Source: Vandiemenella viatica
Lineage: Eukaryota > Arthropoda > Insecta > Orthoptera > Morabidae
DNA length: 64,000 bases
Direction of reading: 5' to 3'
Assembly: GCA_031002005.1 (NCBI GenBank)
Contig: JARYHS010013630.1
Coordinates: 33,815,504-33,879,503, forward strand
The notes beneath the pieces are model-generated. The model was not told the origin of the DNA. It made no database searches and saw only the letters and a list, made by a program, of their open reading frames with translations. Positions 39,561 to 50,319 of this stretch are shown one piece after another. A program made the position numbers and the translations under genes. Positions within the stretch are counted from its first letter, which is position 1; each line of letters opens with the position of its first letter.

Positions 39561-41390
39561 TATAGTTTTTAATAGGGATTAGAAAAGTGTTCACTGAAAG
39601 CTCCATTAGAATATGGAGATGCGTGTGTTATCATGTGCACAGCATCTTGATATCCGAAAGTCACGGAGACGAGTGGAACTTGTGCTTATGTAATAGAGCT
39701 ATATATCAAGCAGACTAAGGTTTCAGTGAAGATATTGCTGATATTTTGTAATTGGGGGGTGCTCACTTCTTCCAGGATAAAAGTTGCGTTGGTAATACGT
39801 TTGAGGCAAGACTTTCTGACAGCACCGTTTCGAAAATTAAATACAGCATACGTTACACTCGATTTAGGTAATACAATGGAAAGCTACCTGCGCGGCACTT
39901 ACCTACCAATGCAAGTGGATCCTTGAAGATATTACACTAATCGGAGAACAATGTAACAATTAGGGCTTAAAAATGGATGCTGTAATGTTGCTTGTGTCTG
40001 CAACTAATAAGATGATCGCAATCTAAATAAACTATTAGTTCTCGGTATCAGGGTGTATTTTTATTCTTCTTTTGGTGCAGACGAGTTTGCTAGTTTGTTT
40101 CCTAACAAAGACGGCCACCATTGTAATACTTACAGACATTATACAAAAATAAGCTATGTAGGTTTTGAAATTCAATTCTTTTCTTATATTCTCTTAACGG
40201 CTCTCGGAACCGTGTTAAAAATACTCGGACAATGTTCCGATTAAAAAGAATGCGAGGCCACTTTTCACGCAGGATCGATCGTTTAACTTTCTTTTCAGCA
40301 ACAATCACTCCAAATATAAATCTCCCACATCAATTTCAGACTACCATTATTCTCTTCTAGCAACTTAATTTTACATGTACCTATTTTCGGCTTAATTTTC
40401 TTTAATACCTTTCATAACGTTACTTACTTAATCTCTATCAACAATAACTCTCTTCGAAAGATACAATCTTCCTGAATGTATAAATCTAAGCAAATAATCT
40501 CTATCTGGTCTGCTACTCCTTTCCCTGATGATTATATACATATTCATTTTCTTAATTATACTTACGTAAACTGTCTTCCTGTTTTCGATATTTAATTTAT
40601 TTTCTTCCTTCCACAAATGTACTCCTATAAATAATAAATTCATTATTAAATTCAGCATTCACTGTTACTAACACATTTAATATTAAGACTGTTCTTCGTA
40701 AAATTGTATTGAACGTGGGGATCTTACTACAATCTCTAGCTTACTTTATTATATGCATTTACATTAATACATATTCTCTTTTCTCGTCATCTCTCCAGAA
40801 AAGACTATGGAATCCAATCTTTACGAAACTCAATGTCTGCCCAGCGGCATGGATAACTATTGGATCTAGATACCAGTCTGTTGCATTTTGCGGTCTCTCC
40901 CACAATTTAGATAGCTCACTATGCACGTCACTCCAGGGGGATGTGACTTTTTATACCGTCAATGAAATAAAAACAGCTTGGAATACTACAACGAGGAATA
41001 AAAGAGAAGACGTATGGGAATAACTGCAATTTCCTGCTTGGATTGGTTCTTCAGCAAGCCAAACTATAACAGGTATGAGTTCAGTGTGGTTACAGTTACT
41101 TTCTCTTGACAATCATGTAACATAACGTGTTTCGCTGCAACTTACAGCATAAAATATCAAATAATGTAAAAGAAGAAATGCAAGAAAGCCAGAGAAAACA
41201 GATGCAGGAAAAGTGTGAAGAGCTGCAGAAGATAATAGCTGTCGCATTTAGGAGGATGAAGTGATGGATAAGTGATGTAAAAATGCTTAAATGTGAAAGG
41301 ATGGAGATTTTGGTTCTGATGACGAAGGAGATCCTGTTATAAGGACAGTTTTTGAGCGATATATGAATGATATGGACTCATATTAATCAA
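39561..41390. other. Intergenic sequence, nothing recognised
   Basis: No long frames with recognised domains, no clear element ends. Confidence 0.4.
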
Positions 41391-41670
41391 TTTAATTGCG
41401 TTAGAGCGCACGCTCCGGTGGCAACTTCCCTACACACTTTCTTCCTTTTTCCTGTACCCGCCTACTTTTGCCCTCTACAAATCTGAACTTTAGATTCTCT
41501 CAGCGTTTTTCTTAATTTATTTATCATTTCTCTTGGTAACGTGTTCCATTCCCTGACACTCTTACCCTCAAAAGAAAATCTTCCCATGTCCTTGTGCTTG
41601 AATACGAGTGCCAGCTTCTGGTAATGGTCATTTTTTCGATTCCCGATTTCCTAAAATCACTAGGGGAAGA
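41391..41670 (-). mobile_element. LINE family A, 3' end fragment
   Basis: The + strand begins with tttaattgcgttagagcgca then cgctccggtggcaact, the reverse complement of the family A 3' UTR, and continues through the reverse complement of the GVRDW/FLGK coding end and the LALDF-type region to about 41,640, where similarity is lost. Confidence 0.8.
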
Positions 41671-42164
41671 AGGAATATAAGCTTAACCATCTAACATAAA
41701 AAACTGGATAGATTCCAGCTGGTTTTGATAAAACTCTTAGAGAAAGCGCAAAATGGCAAGTGTAAAACTATATCAGAGGTTAAGTTCGATACTAATTGTT
41801 TCAAAATTACTGACTACGCTAATACACAGAATAGTAAACAAGAAAACTAAAGAGTTCTTGAATGAAGATCATTTTAAATTTACGAAATTATCAATTTAAA
41901 GGATGTAACGACAAAATCAAGAAACTTTCGTAACAAAAGGAATACTTCTTGCTAAAGTTGCTAGGCCAATTCGCTATACGAGATTTGACCTTCCTTCATA
42001 TTTTCGATCCTGACAATTTGAGTGCCTTATGCCTGGTTTGAGTGTCAGCAGTAAGGCTTCACGAACTACCTAGATGCCGCAGTTGTCACCGGGACGCCTT
42101 GGCTCACGTGCAGCGTGCTTTTGATTACAAAATGTCTGTATGGTCGTCGCATTTTGCTATCGTA

Positions 42165-42720
42165 AAAAATAACGGATAGATCGGAGCAACGAATTTTCAT
42201 TAAATTTTGCTTTAAACTCGGAAAGAGGTGTGCGGAGGCCATCTAAATAATGAATACGGCATTTGGGGACGAGTGAAAGAGCAGTATAAGCGGTTCAAAG
42301 ACGGCCGCACATCTGTTGAACGTAATCCAACAGATTACGTTCAACAGTAGGCTTTAGGCGGCCTTCGACGACAAAAGACCGGATAATATCGAACGTGTGA
42401 GACTTGCGATAAGTGAAGATCGACGATTAAATGTGATTTTGAAATACCGAATACTAGTATTTGGAAGATTTTAACAGAAAATTCGCAAATGGTTTGGGTG
42501 TGTGCGAAATTCATTCCTAAATTGCTAACGGTTGAGCAGAATTACCTTCGCTTTGAAATCACTCAGGACAATTTGGAAATGGTCAATAAGATTGTAACTG
42601 GTGAAGAATCGTGGGTTTATGGTTATGATCTCGAAACAAGACGACGGTCTTCGCAGTGGAAGTTGTCGTCGGAGCCACGACCGAAAAAGCATAACAGCGG
42701 GCGGTGTGCCTTGTACGCCA
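42165..42720 (+). pseudogene. Decayed mariner transposase
   Basis: Pieces in several frames are recognisable in order: RSEQRIFIKFCFKLGK near 42180-42228 (helix-turn-helix start), YKRFKDGRTSVE near 42289-42325, a SIWKILTEN stretch near 42455-42485, then in one frame CAKFIPKLLTVEQNYLRFEI and VTGEESWVYGYDLETRRRSS up to about 42,710. The last includes the GDESW...YDPE region around the first catalytic Asp of mariner; here the Asp of GDE is Glu (GEE). Frameshifts, stops and the loss of the C-terminal third make it inactive. The open frame runs on to 43034 in sequence that I cannot relate to mariner. Confidence 0.85.
42313..42347. repeat. Perfect 15-bp hairpin inside the mariner relic
   Basis: ctgttgaacgtaatc (42313-42327), loop caaca, then gattacgttcaacag (42333-42347). 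All 15 pairs match. Confidence 0.9.
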
Positions 42721-43725
42721 GTGTTTGGGAGTGTGGCTGGCGATCGCAGAAAGTGAGATGGGCCAAGGAAAAAATTGCGAGGTGCCTGAAAACTGCTCTG
42801 TGGATTGGCGAGGAAGCTAAGTTTGACGCGTATTTTAAAGATTGGAGGAAATTAATTTGGCGGCAGTTTGAATGTGCCTATGTACCCAGTGGGATCTTTT
42901 TTTATCTGTTTCTGGTTTTGGCTGAACATGGAGGGAAAACGAAGGCGGGAGGCCAATGGCTAGCGACCGAAAGAGACGCTTGGTGGCTGCGTAAGCGGCT
43001 AGGTGTGCGGGCGCGAACTACTGACGCCGTATGAATGGGATACTTCACTCATTTTGTCAAAGTAGTCAGTATTGTAGCTGCGCGTCTACTATAACCCATA
43101 AATATGTTATTTCTTGGAAAAACAAACGGGAAAATGCAAAATTTTGCTGATTTGAATATTGGCACCAAAACACTCGCAGCTGTCGTCTGCTGTGACGTCA
43201 CATCTCTGCTCTTGCCGGCGTCGTAGTCAGATGTTATAAAAAAAAAACTGAAAAGATATTAGAGGGTAAGGATTAATATATGAAAGGAAGGAACTTGTAT
43301 AGTGAAGTGAAAGGGGTAACATTTCAAAGAGAGATTAAGAATAATTAAAAAAGTTCACTCAAAAAAAAAAAAAAAATCCCAAAGTCTACACATAGTAACA
43401 GGGAGGTAAAATGATTAAAGAGGTTAGAACAAAAAGTTAAAAATTTGTAAGCCAGTGGGAATTGCTAGAAACATCTAAACCACTGACTCTCAACGTGTGA
43501 TCCGTGAAAGCACTAGTAGTGCTCAGTGAAGATGGGATCCATAGGCAGAGTATTAAGCAGTTAACTGAAATTTAACTAAACATATTCTATCCAAAAATCA
43601 CAAAATGTGGGTACGGCAGTTGTACTGTACAAGGAAAAACAGTATAAACGAAACTTTCTAAAAGCAATGAATATTTCAACAACCAGGTAAAAATTGTGAT
43701 TATAGGATGGGGTGAGAATGTTTGT
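42721..43725. other. Unrecognised sequence between the mariner relic and a LINE
   Basis: It includes an A-run at about 43361-43375 and a second at about 43240. The first 310 bp continue the mariner reading frame but match nothing I recognise. Nothing else is seen. Confidence 0.4.
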
Positions 43726-44305
43726 TGAAAACTCAAACTCAACTGGGCAGAGCACATTGGGCAGGTGGTAGGAAAAGGCAACAAAATTCTTCATTTACTG
43801 GAGAGGGTGATGAGAGGATGTACGAAAGCAGTTAGGGAATCGGCTTACAAAACTTTGGTCAGATCATTGGTTGATTATGGTGGTGTAGTTTAGGACTCGC
43901 ATTTTGATTATCAAATACAGAAGTTGAAGGGTGTGCAAATAAGAGCAGCTAGATTTGTTTGTGCAAATTATAGCAGGACCTAGTCAGTAACTGATATGAT
44001 AAAGGAACTGGACTGGGAGTCATTGGAGGAAAGAAGGAGGGAGAATAAAGTGTTCGAAATCTAGAGAGCATATGTTGGTGATGGAGCTTGGAGGGATATT
44101 GGTCAAAGAATTAAGAATAGTGCATGGAAGGGTAAAGATAAGCTGGCACTTAAGGAATTTAAAATCAGAAAATTAAATGGGGGAGGAATTTATTGGTCCA
44201 ATTATAAAAGATAATTTAAAAAATAAACTAAAAAGGGGTAATTAGATGATATGGGGAATTGCCACCAGAGTCTTAGCTCCATTGCAATTAAATAATAATA
44301 ATAAA
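43726..44305 (+). mobile_element. LINE family A, 5'-truncated and broken copy
   Basis: It begins in KLNWAEHIGQVVGKG, continues LLERVMRGCTKAVRESAYKT, a stop in place of Trp before DSHFDYQIQKL, VTDMIKELDWESLEERRREN, and ends with the family 3' UTR (gaattgccaccagag, ccattgcaatt) and an aataataata tail. Several stops and a small deletion make it dead. Confidence 0.87.
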
Positions 44306-45100
44306 ATATGATATTTCCAACATATTACTCCATAATTAGTATATTAAATTACATTTGCAGTTGGTATTAAGCAAAATCTTCATAAAACTGACATTAAATG
44401 ATTGCAACTCTTGCCGTAGTTTAAAGGATCACTGTAAGTGGTGATAACAAATTGTAGGGTTGGTTAATAACTTAAACGTAGGTAAATAAATTAGCCCCAT
44501 ATAAGTTACTGGTCCACGGAACTGTTAACATTTTACTGGTCCTCAGGTTGAGAAAACGCTGATGTAAAAATTAATAACAGCAAAGATGACAGCTAGAGAT
44601 GCAACTAGAAAATTGTATGGTTATGTAAATAAGAAATGATAGGAAAAATTTACCAGTAACTAACCGTAGATGGACAAAACAGCAAGAGGAACAAAATGAA
44701 TACCGGTACGTGAATATGAACACAATTACAACCATGTGGTGATTCTTGGTGTGTACAAATCGTATCTCTTTGGCGTGTATTCTTCTCCCTTATTTGTGGT
44801 GAATCACCGGTTTACTTTCCTTAACCTTCCTTATTTTATTTTGCCAGTGAGAAAGCCAAGGACTGCTGTAAGCTGCAAAGGGAAGTACCGAAGAATTTTC
44901 TCCAGACAAAGAATTTAATGTAACAATTTGTGAAATGAAAACGAGATGTATAGAAAAGTTGTATCCTCTAATTTTTTATTTTCATTATTTTGTTTTTGTT
45001 TTTATTTTGTTGTTGTTGAGGTAACATGTTATGTATAAGATAATAATGAACTTTTGCAATCATTAAAGAATAACGCTGCATTTTTTGTTGTTCACAAAAA
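44306..45100. other. Intergenic sequence, nothing recognised
   Basis: AT-rich; no recognised repeats or domains. Confidence 0.4.
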
Positions 45101-47660
45101 CCTTGGCTTTTTAACCGACTTCAAAAAAAGGAGGTTCTCAATTCGTCTGTAGTTTGTTGTATGTATGTTCAGCGATATCTTCGCCAATTTTAAACCGATT
45201 TCAATGAAATTTTTTTAGTGGCTAGGGTATACCTCCAAAGTGGTCCCATATGAATTTCATTGAGAAACCACCCCTTCTACCCCCAATCACCGCTTAATTA
45301 TTATACAAATTCACATTTTTATTCGATCTCGATGAAACTGTGGAGATATATAGTCAAAAATAAACAGAAAAATACTGTCAACGTTTGGTGTAAAAAAACT
45401 GAAACCCTCTCCCCCTATCCACCCCCTTAATTTTTGCAAATTTTCTTTATTAAAAGCTACAGTCGACACCATTTAACTGATCTCCATTTAAGTTGGTAAT
45501 TACATGTAATTTTTCATGGAGAAGGTTTCTAACAATAAAATAAAAAAACTACCCCTTCTCCCCTTTACACCCCTTAATTTTATAGAAACCTTCATACCTT
45601 ATCTGATTTTTATTGAACTTTGCCCATGTATACTTTAAAACAAAGAGAAAAATCCTGTCAGCATTTGGTCTTCCAAAGCTCACCCCCTCCCTTTTTCCAC
45701 CCCTTTAATTATTGTCAATGTTCTTCATAAAAGCTACATTCGACACCATTTGACCTATTATCATCAAAGTTGGCATATACATGTAATTTTTCATGGAGAA
45801 TATGACCAAAAAATAAATTAAAAAAAACCACCCCTCTCCCCTTTACACCCCTTAATTTTTATACAAACCCACATTTTTTATCCGATTTCGATGAAACTTT
45901 GCACATGTTTAGTAAAAAAAAAAAAAGAGAAAAATACTGTCAAATTTTTGTTTGAAAAGACTGAAGCCTTCTCCCCCTATCCACTCCTTAAATTTTTACC
46001 AATGTTCTTTATACAAAGCTACAGTCGACACCATTTAACTGGTCTCCATTGAAGTTGGCATATATATGTAATTTTTTATGGAGAAGGTTTCTGACTAAAG
46101 AAAAAAAATAAAAAAATAAACCACCCCATGTCTCCCTTTACAATCATTAATTTTATAGAAATTTACATTTCTTATCTGATTTTATTGAACATTGCCTATG
46201 TATACTTTAAAACAAAGAGAAAAATCTTGTCAATATTTGATTTGCCAATGCTCAAACCCCTTTCCCTCCTTCAACCCCATTAACTTTTGTCAATGTTCTT
46301 TATAAAAAGCTACAGTCGTGATCGTTTGACCGATTACCATGAAAGTTGGTGCTTATATGTATTTTTTCACGAAAAAGGTGTCTGACCAAAAGATCCACTC
46401 CCTCTCCCCATCAAACCGCTTAATTTTTATACACAACCAAAGTTTTTATCCGGTTTAGACAGAACTTGGCAAATTTTCACTATAAAACAAAGAGAAAAAT
46501 AATGCCAACTCTTGGTTTGCAAAAACTGAACCCCTCTCCCCGTTTCCACACCCTTGATTATTTGTCAATTTCTTTTTAGAAAGCTACAGTCGACACCATT
46601 TGACCGATCTTTATTAAAGTTGGCACATATATATGTAATTTATTATGGATAAGATCTCTGACCAAAAAATCAAAAAAATACCCTAGCTTAATATTTGTAC
46701 AAAACCCACATTTTGATTCGATTCGGTGGAACTTCGCATGCTTATACTTTAAACAAATTGAAAAAGAAAAATACTGTCCACATACCTTTCACAAAAATGC
46801 AAACCCTATCCCCCTTTCTACCCCTTTAATTACTGTCAATGTTCTTTATACGAAGCTACCGTTTCTTTCTGATTTTGAAGGAAGTATGCACATATATACT
46901 GCAAAACAAACAGAAAAATACTGTCTACATTTGGTTTCGAGAGTCCAAACTACACTCCTTCCTTTCCATCCTTTATTCTACAATTTCTATCCGATTCTGA
47001 AGGAAATTTGCACACGTATACTTTAAAACATACAGAACAATTGTGTTTAAATTAGGTTGCAGAAGCTCAACACCTCTTCCCTTCTACCCACACCCCTCCT
47101 AATTTCCAATATTCTTTATAGATACCCATAGTTTTATCAGATTTTCATTGAACACGGCACATGTATAATTAAACAAAGAGAAACATAGTGTCTACATTCT
47201 GTTTACAAAACTCTACCTCTCACTCCCTTACTCCATTTAATTTTTGAAAATGTTCTTTACACAAAGCTACAGTTTTTATCTGGTTTCGATGGAAATTTTC
47301 ACATGTATACTTTAAAACTAAGAGAAAAATACTGCCCACACTAGCTTTACAAAAACCAAACTACTCTTCATCTCCACACCCCTTAATTGTTTTTTATACA
47401 TACCTACAGTTTTATCTGATATCAATAGAAATTTACACATGTATACTTTAAATCAATCAGAAAAGGCAGTCTACATTTGGTATACATAAGCCCAATCACA
47501 CTTCCCCTTTACCCTCACTCCTTTTAATTTCCAATGTTCTTTACAAAAATCCACAGCTTTAAATCCCGTCAAAATCAGTTAAGCTATTTTTAAGTCATGG
47601 CATAATATGTATTTATAAAATAAATGTTTCATAATGTCTAAAAATTTACTTCAGATTTCA
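45101..47660 (+). repeat. Degenerate tandem array of ~300-bp units with an element-like start
   Basis: It opens with aaccgacttcaaaaaaagga, a start common in insect interspersed repeats. From about 45,300 on, three blocks alternate: tccgatttcgatgaaactt / tttaaaacaaagagaaaaat, ccccttaatttttat with pyrimidine-rich ctcccc runs, and aagctacagtcgacaccatt / tatgtaattt. Spacing between like blocks is about 280-320 bp at first and becomes irregular after 46.7 kb. At least eight partial units can be seen. No coding. Confidence 0.72.
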
Positions 47661-48049
47661 ACTTGGATCCCAAGCTTTGACGTTGTGAAAACCAATTAAA
47701 AATCTATATTTTCTGTGTAATGCCGGAGCAGACAGATATATTCCAGAGACAGATTTGTGTATGTGGGATGTATTAATGCCCAGATGTTACATGTTTCGGT
47801 TATCGACCAACAGCTTTAACAGATGTTATGATCCGATCGAAACATAGCATGGACAAAAATGTTAACTGACATTCCTTATCACAACACCCAATTCACCCCG
47901 TTCTGGAAGTTGGTGTGGTATGTAATGACAGAATTCTTCTTTGAAAGCAAGCACTTTAATCTCTGAGCTACCAGGAAGTTCGCAAAATGGGAACTACAGC
48001 GGCATATTTAAAATACAAAACATACTATAATATCACTAAAAATTTAAAA

Positions 48050-48583
48050 ATAAAATAATTGTTAAAAAAAACATAAAAACCGCCTTATAAAAAAGCACTA
48101 AAAATTTTAAAATAACTTTATACCTTGCTTAGGATAAAGTAAATCTAAATGGACAATATTTTACATTACTGTCATTGATATTTTTACGTTAATTAGTTAT
48201 TTTTGGAGTCGGTGCCATCGAAAGCAAGAAAAACAAAAAGATAAAAACAATGAGAAATAACAATAATACATAAAAAATCATATTACTGCTTACCTACAAT
48301 TAATGCTAGAAAATACTGTTAATTTATTTCCCTAAGCTGTCTCCCGCTGTAACACTATCTGACTCACGACATGCTGTAAAATATTGGGAAATTTTGTTCG
48401 TACTCCCCGTTTCGCGTCTAACACCAAAAGAAGTTCAGTAATTCGATCTTTGCGATTTGAAAGCTGGCACCGACTCCAAAAATAACTAATCAATGTAAAA
48501 ATATCAATGACAGTAATGTAAAATATTGTCCATTTAGATTTACTTTATCCTAAGCAAGGTATAAACTTATTTTAAATTTTTTT

Positions 48584-48618
<35 letters not shown>

Positions 48619-48656
48619 AAGGCGGTTTTTATGTTTTTTTAAACAATTATTTTATT
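48050..48656. mobile_element. Foldback / MITE-like element with long terminal inverted repeats
   Basis: The left arm 48050-48216 and right arm 48466-48656 are inverted copies: ataaaataattg, aaaccgcc, ccttgcttaggataaagtaa, and tttttggagtcggtgcc in the left arm recur reversed in the right. The spacer (about 250 bp) is unrelated in the two halves. The right arm carries a T tract of about 33 bp (48585-48617) that the left arm lacks. No ORF and no clear target duplication. Confidence 0.82.
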
Positions 48657-49947
48657 AGTAAGTGTGATAATTTACTGCTGAAAACTTTTAACAGTTAAAG
48701 ACAAGTGATTTATCATTTAGTGGTCGATTTGCTCATCATGTCGCACCTCATAATAGTGGTGTATAGAATTGTGAATTTAATTAATTTCAAGAAATCTTCC
48801 ACCGTTAATAACAACAGAAAACATAATTAACCAGTCAATTAGCTAATAGATGTATCCATTGCAGTACTACCCCCTATGAAACCCATTCTAATTATTGAGT
48901 TAACTATCTTTGTAATATTATAAGTGATTATTCTTTATTAAGTCCAGGTTTGATAATTTTTACTTATAGCTGATGTAAATAAGATAGACTAGGGAAAAAA
49001 ACGCATCACTTACCACAGATGAAGGCTTGAGGGCCATACGAACACAAAAATCACAATATTTCGTTTTAGCTCTGCCGGTAAAACAGGATAGGAATGTTTT
49101 ATTTTTATGTTGCATCGTAAAGTAGATAAATTTAACATAATTTTTCATTGAATGCGAACGCATAAAGTACTAGTCGAATTTTAATGGGGAATCGATTATT
49201 GTTCAGCCAGTTCCCCCACCGGTAAAATAGGGTGTGTTTCATTTTGGTGTAACGTCTAAGAGATGATAAAATATAAATGTGTCTCCAGAATTAATACCCA
49301 TTTATAGATAAGCTATTTTATGCAGTCGATATCTACCGAGATTTCAGCTTACAAGCAGCGTTGTATTACTGTTTGGAATCAAGTTACGATTTGTTGTAGA
49401 GGCACTTCATGCAAAAAGATTTTGAGTTCAGTGAGCCTCAGTGGCTGTGAATCATGTAATCCTTGATTATGTTGTGTTTAAAAGAGAGGTCTGTACATTA
49501 AGAGTCCATGTAACAGCCAGAAAATAAATAAATGATAAATAAAAAACAAATTGCAATAAACCAAACCAACGATATCACACATTATTACTTGTAGTATCAT
49601 ATGGTGGGCATTGTCATCGCTGGAATATGTCGCTATATATATTTTCCTGAAATGAAGAAAGGAAGTTTTTGCCGCTCTGTTATCGTAATTCCCTAAAGAT
49701 GACCTTGTGGCGCTGAAACTATTAAGAAATCTGACTGCCTCATCCTGAGCCAGAAGTAAATAGGTCTACGTCAAGAGATAATAAAAACATCCAGCCAATC
49801 AGAAAGGGACGTGAACGTTACAAGGGGTACACTGAATTGCACAACACTGCATAGTACTTATTGAAAATCAATATTTTTTTCGTTTAAAAAACAGATATTT
49901 ATTTCTATTTATTGTTACACTTTCTTTTAGAACATGTACTAAACTGT
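48657..49947. other. Intergenic sequence, nothing recognised
   Basis: AT-rich sequence without recognised features. Confidence 0.4.
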
Positions 49948-49955
49948 ATTTTGAG

Positions 49956-50165
49956 CAGTGGCGGATCTACGAATTTTCAGAAATGGGGCAAAAGATAGTT
50001 TTTTTTTTCACCCTTTCAAACATGAAATTGTCGCCCCTGAAGGTTTCCGGCGAGGCAGTAAAAAAAAGTGGCCGCCATACGAATGTGCCATTCACCGCCC
50101 CTTAAAAAAGATTTTGCCTCCCGGTGCAAGCGCCCCGATTTCACCTCCCTCTAGATCCGGCACTG
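49956..50165. mobile_element. hAT-type MITE
   Basis: The ends are cagtggcggatcta and, inverted, cagtgccggatcta (one mismatch in 14). Length 210 bp. The flanks attttgag (49948-49955) and atttcgag (50166-50173) differ at one base and form the 8-bp target duplication expected for hAT. A short frame inside has no known domain. A fragment with cagtggcggatc also lies at 54621. Confidence 0.85.
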
Positions 50166-50319
50166 ATTTCGAGTTACCAGCCCAAACGCATATTGGTTGG
50201 ACTGAAAAATTTCTATGTATGTTTTTTGAAGTGGCAACTCCCTCATTAACTTAATTTTTTATTGTTAATCTTATATATATATATATAAAAATAGACGTGT
50301 TTTTTCCCATATTTCACTT

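Noticed and set aside
42711..43034. A functional gene from the 181-codon frame 42489-43034
   Set aside because: The first 70 codons are mariner sequence lacking the rest of the transposase; the remainder matches nothing and lacks any support for a gene.
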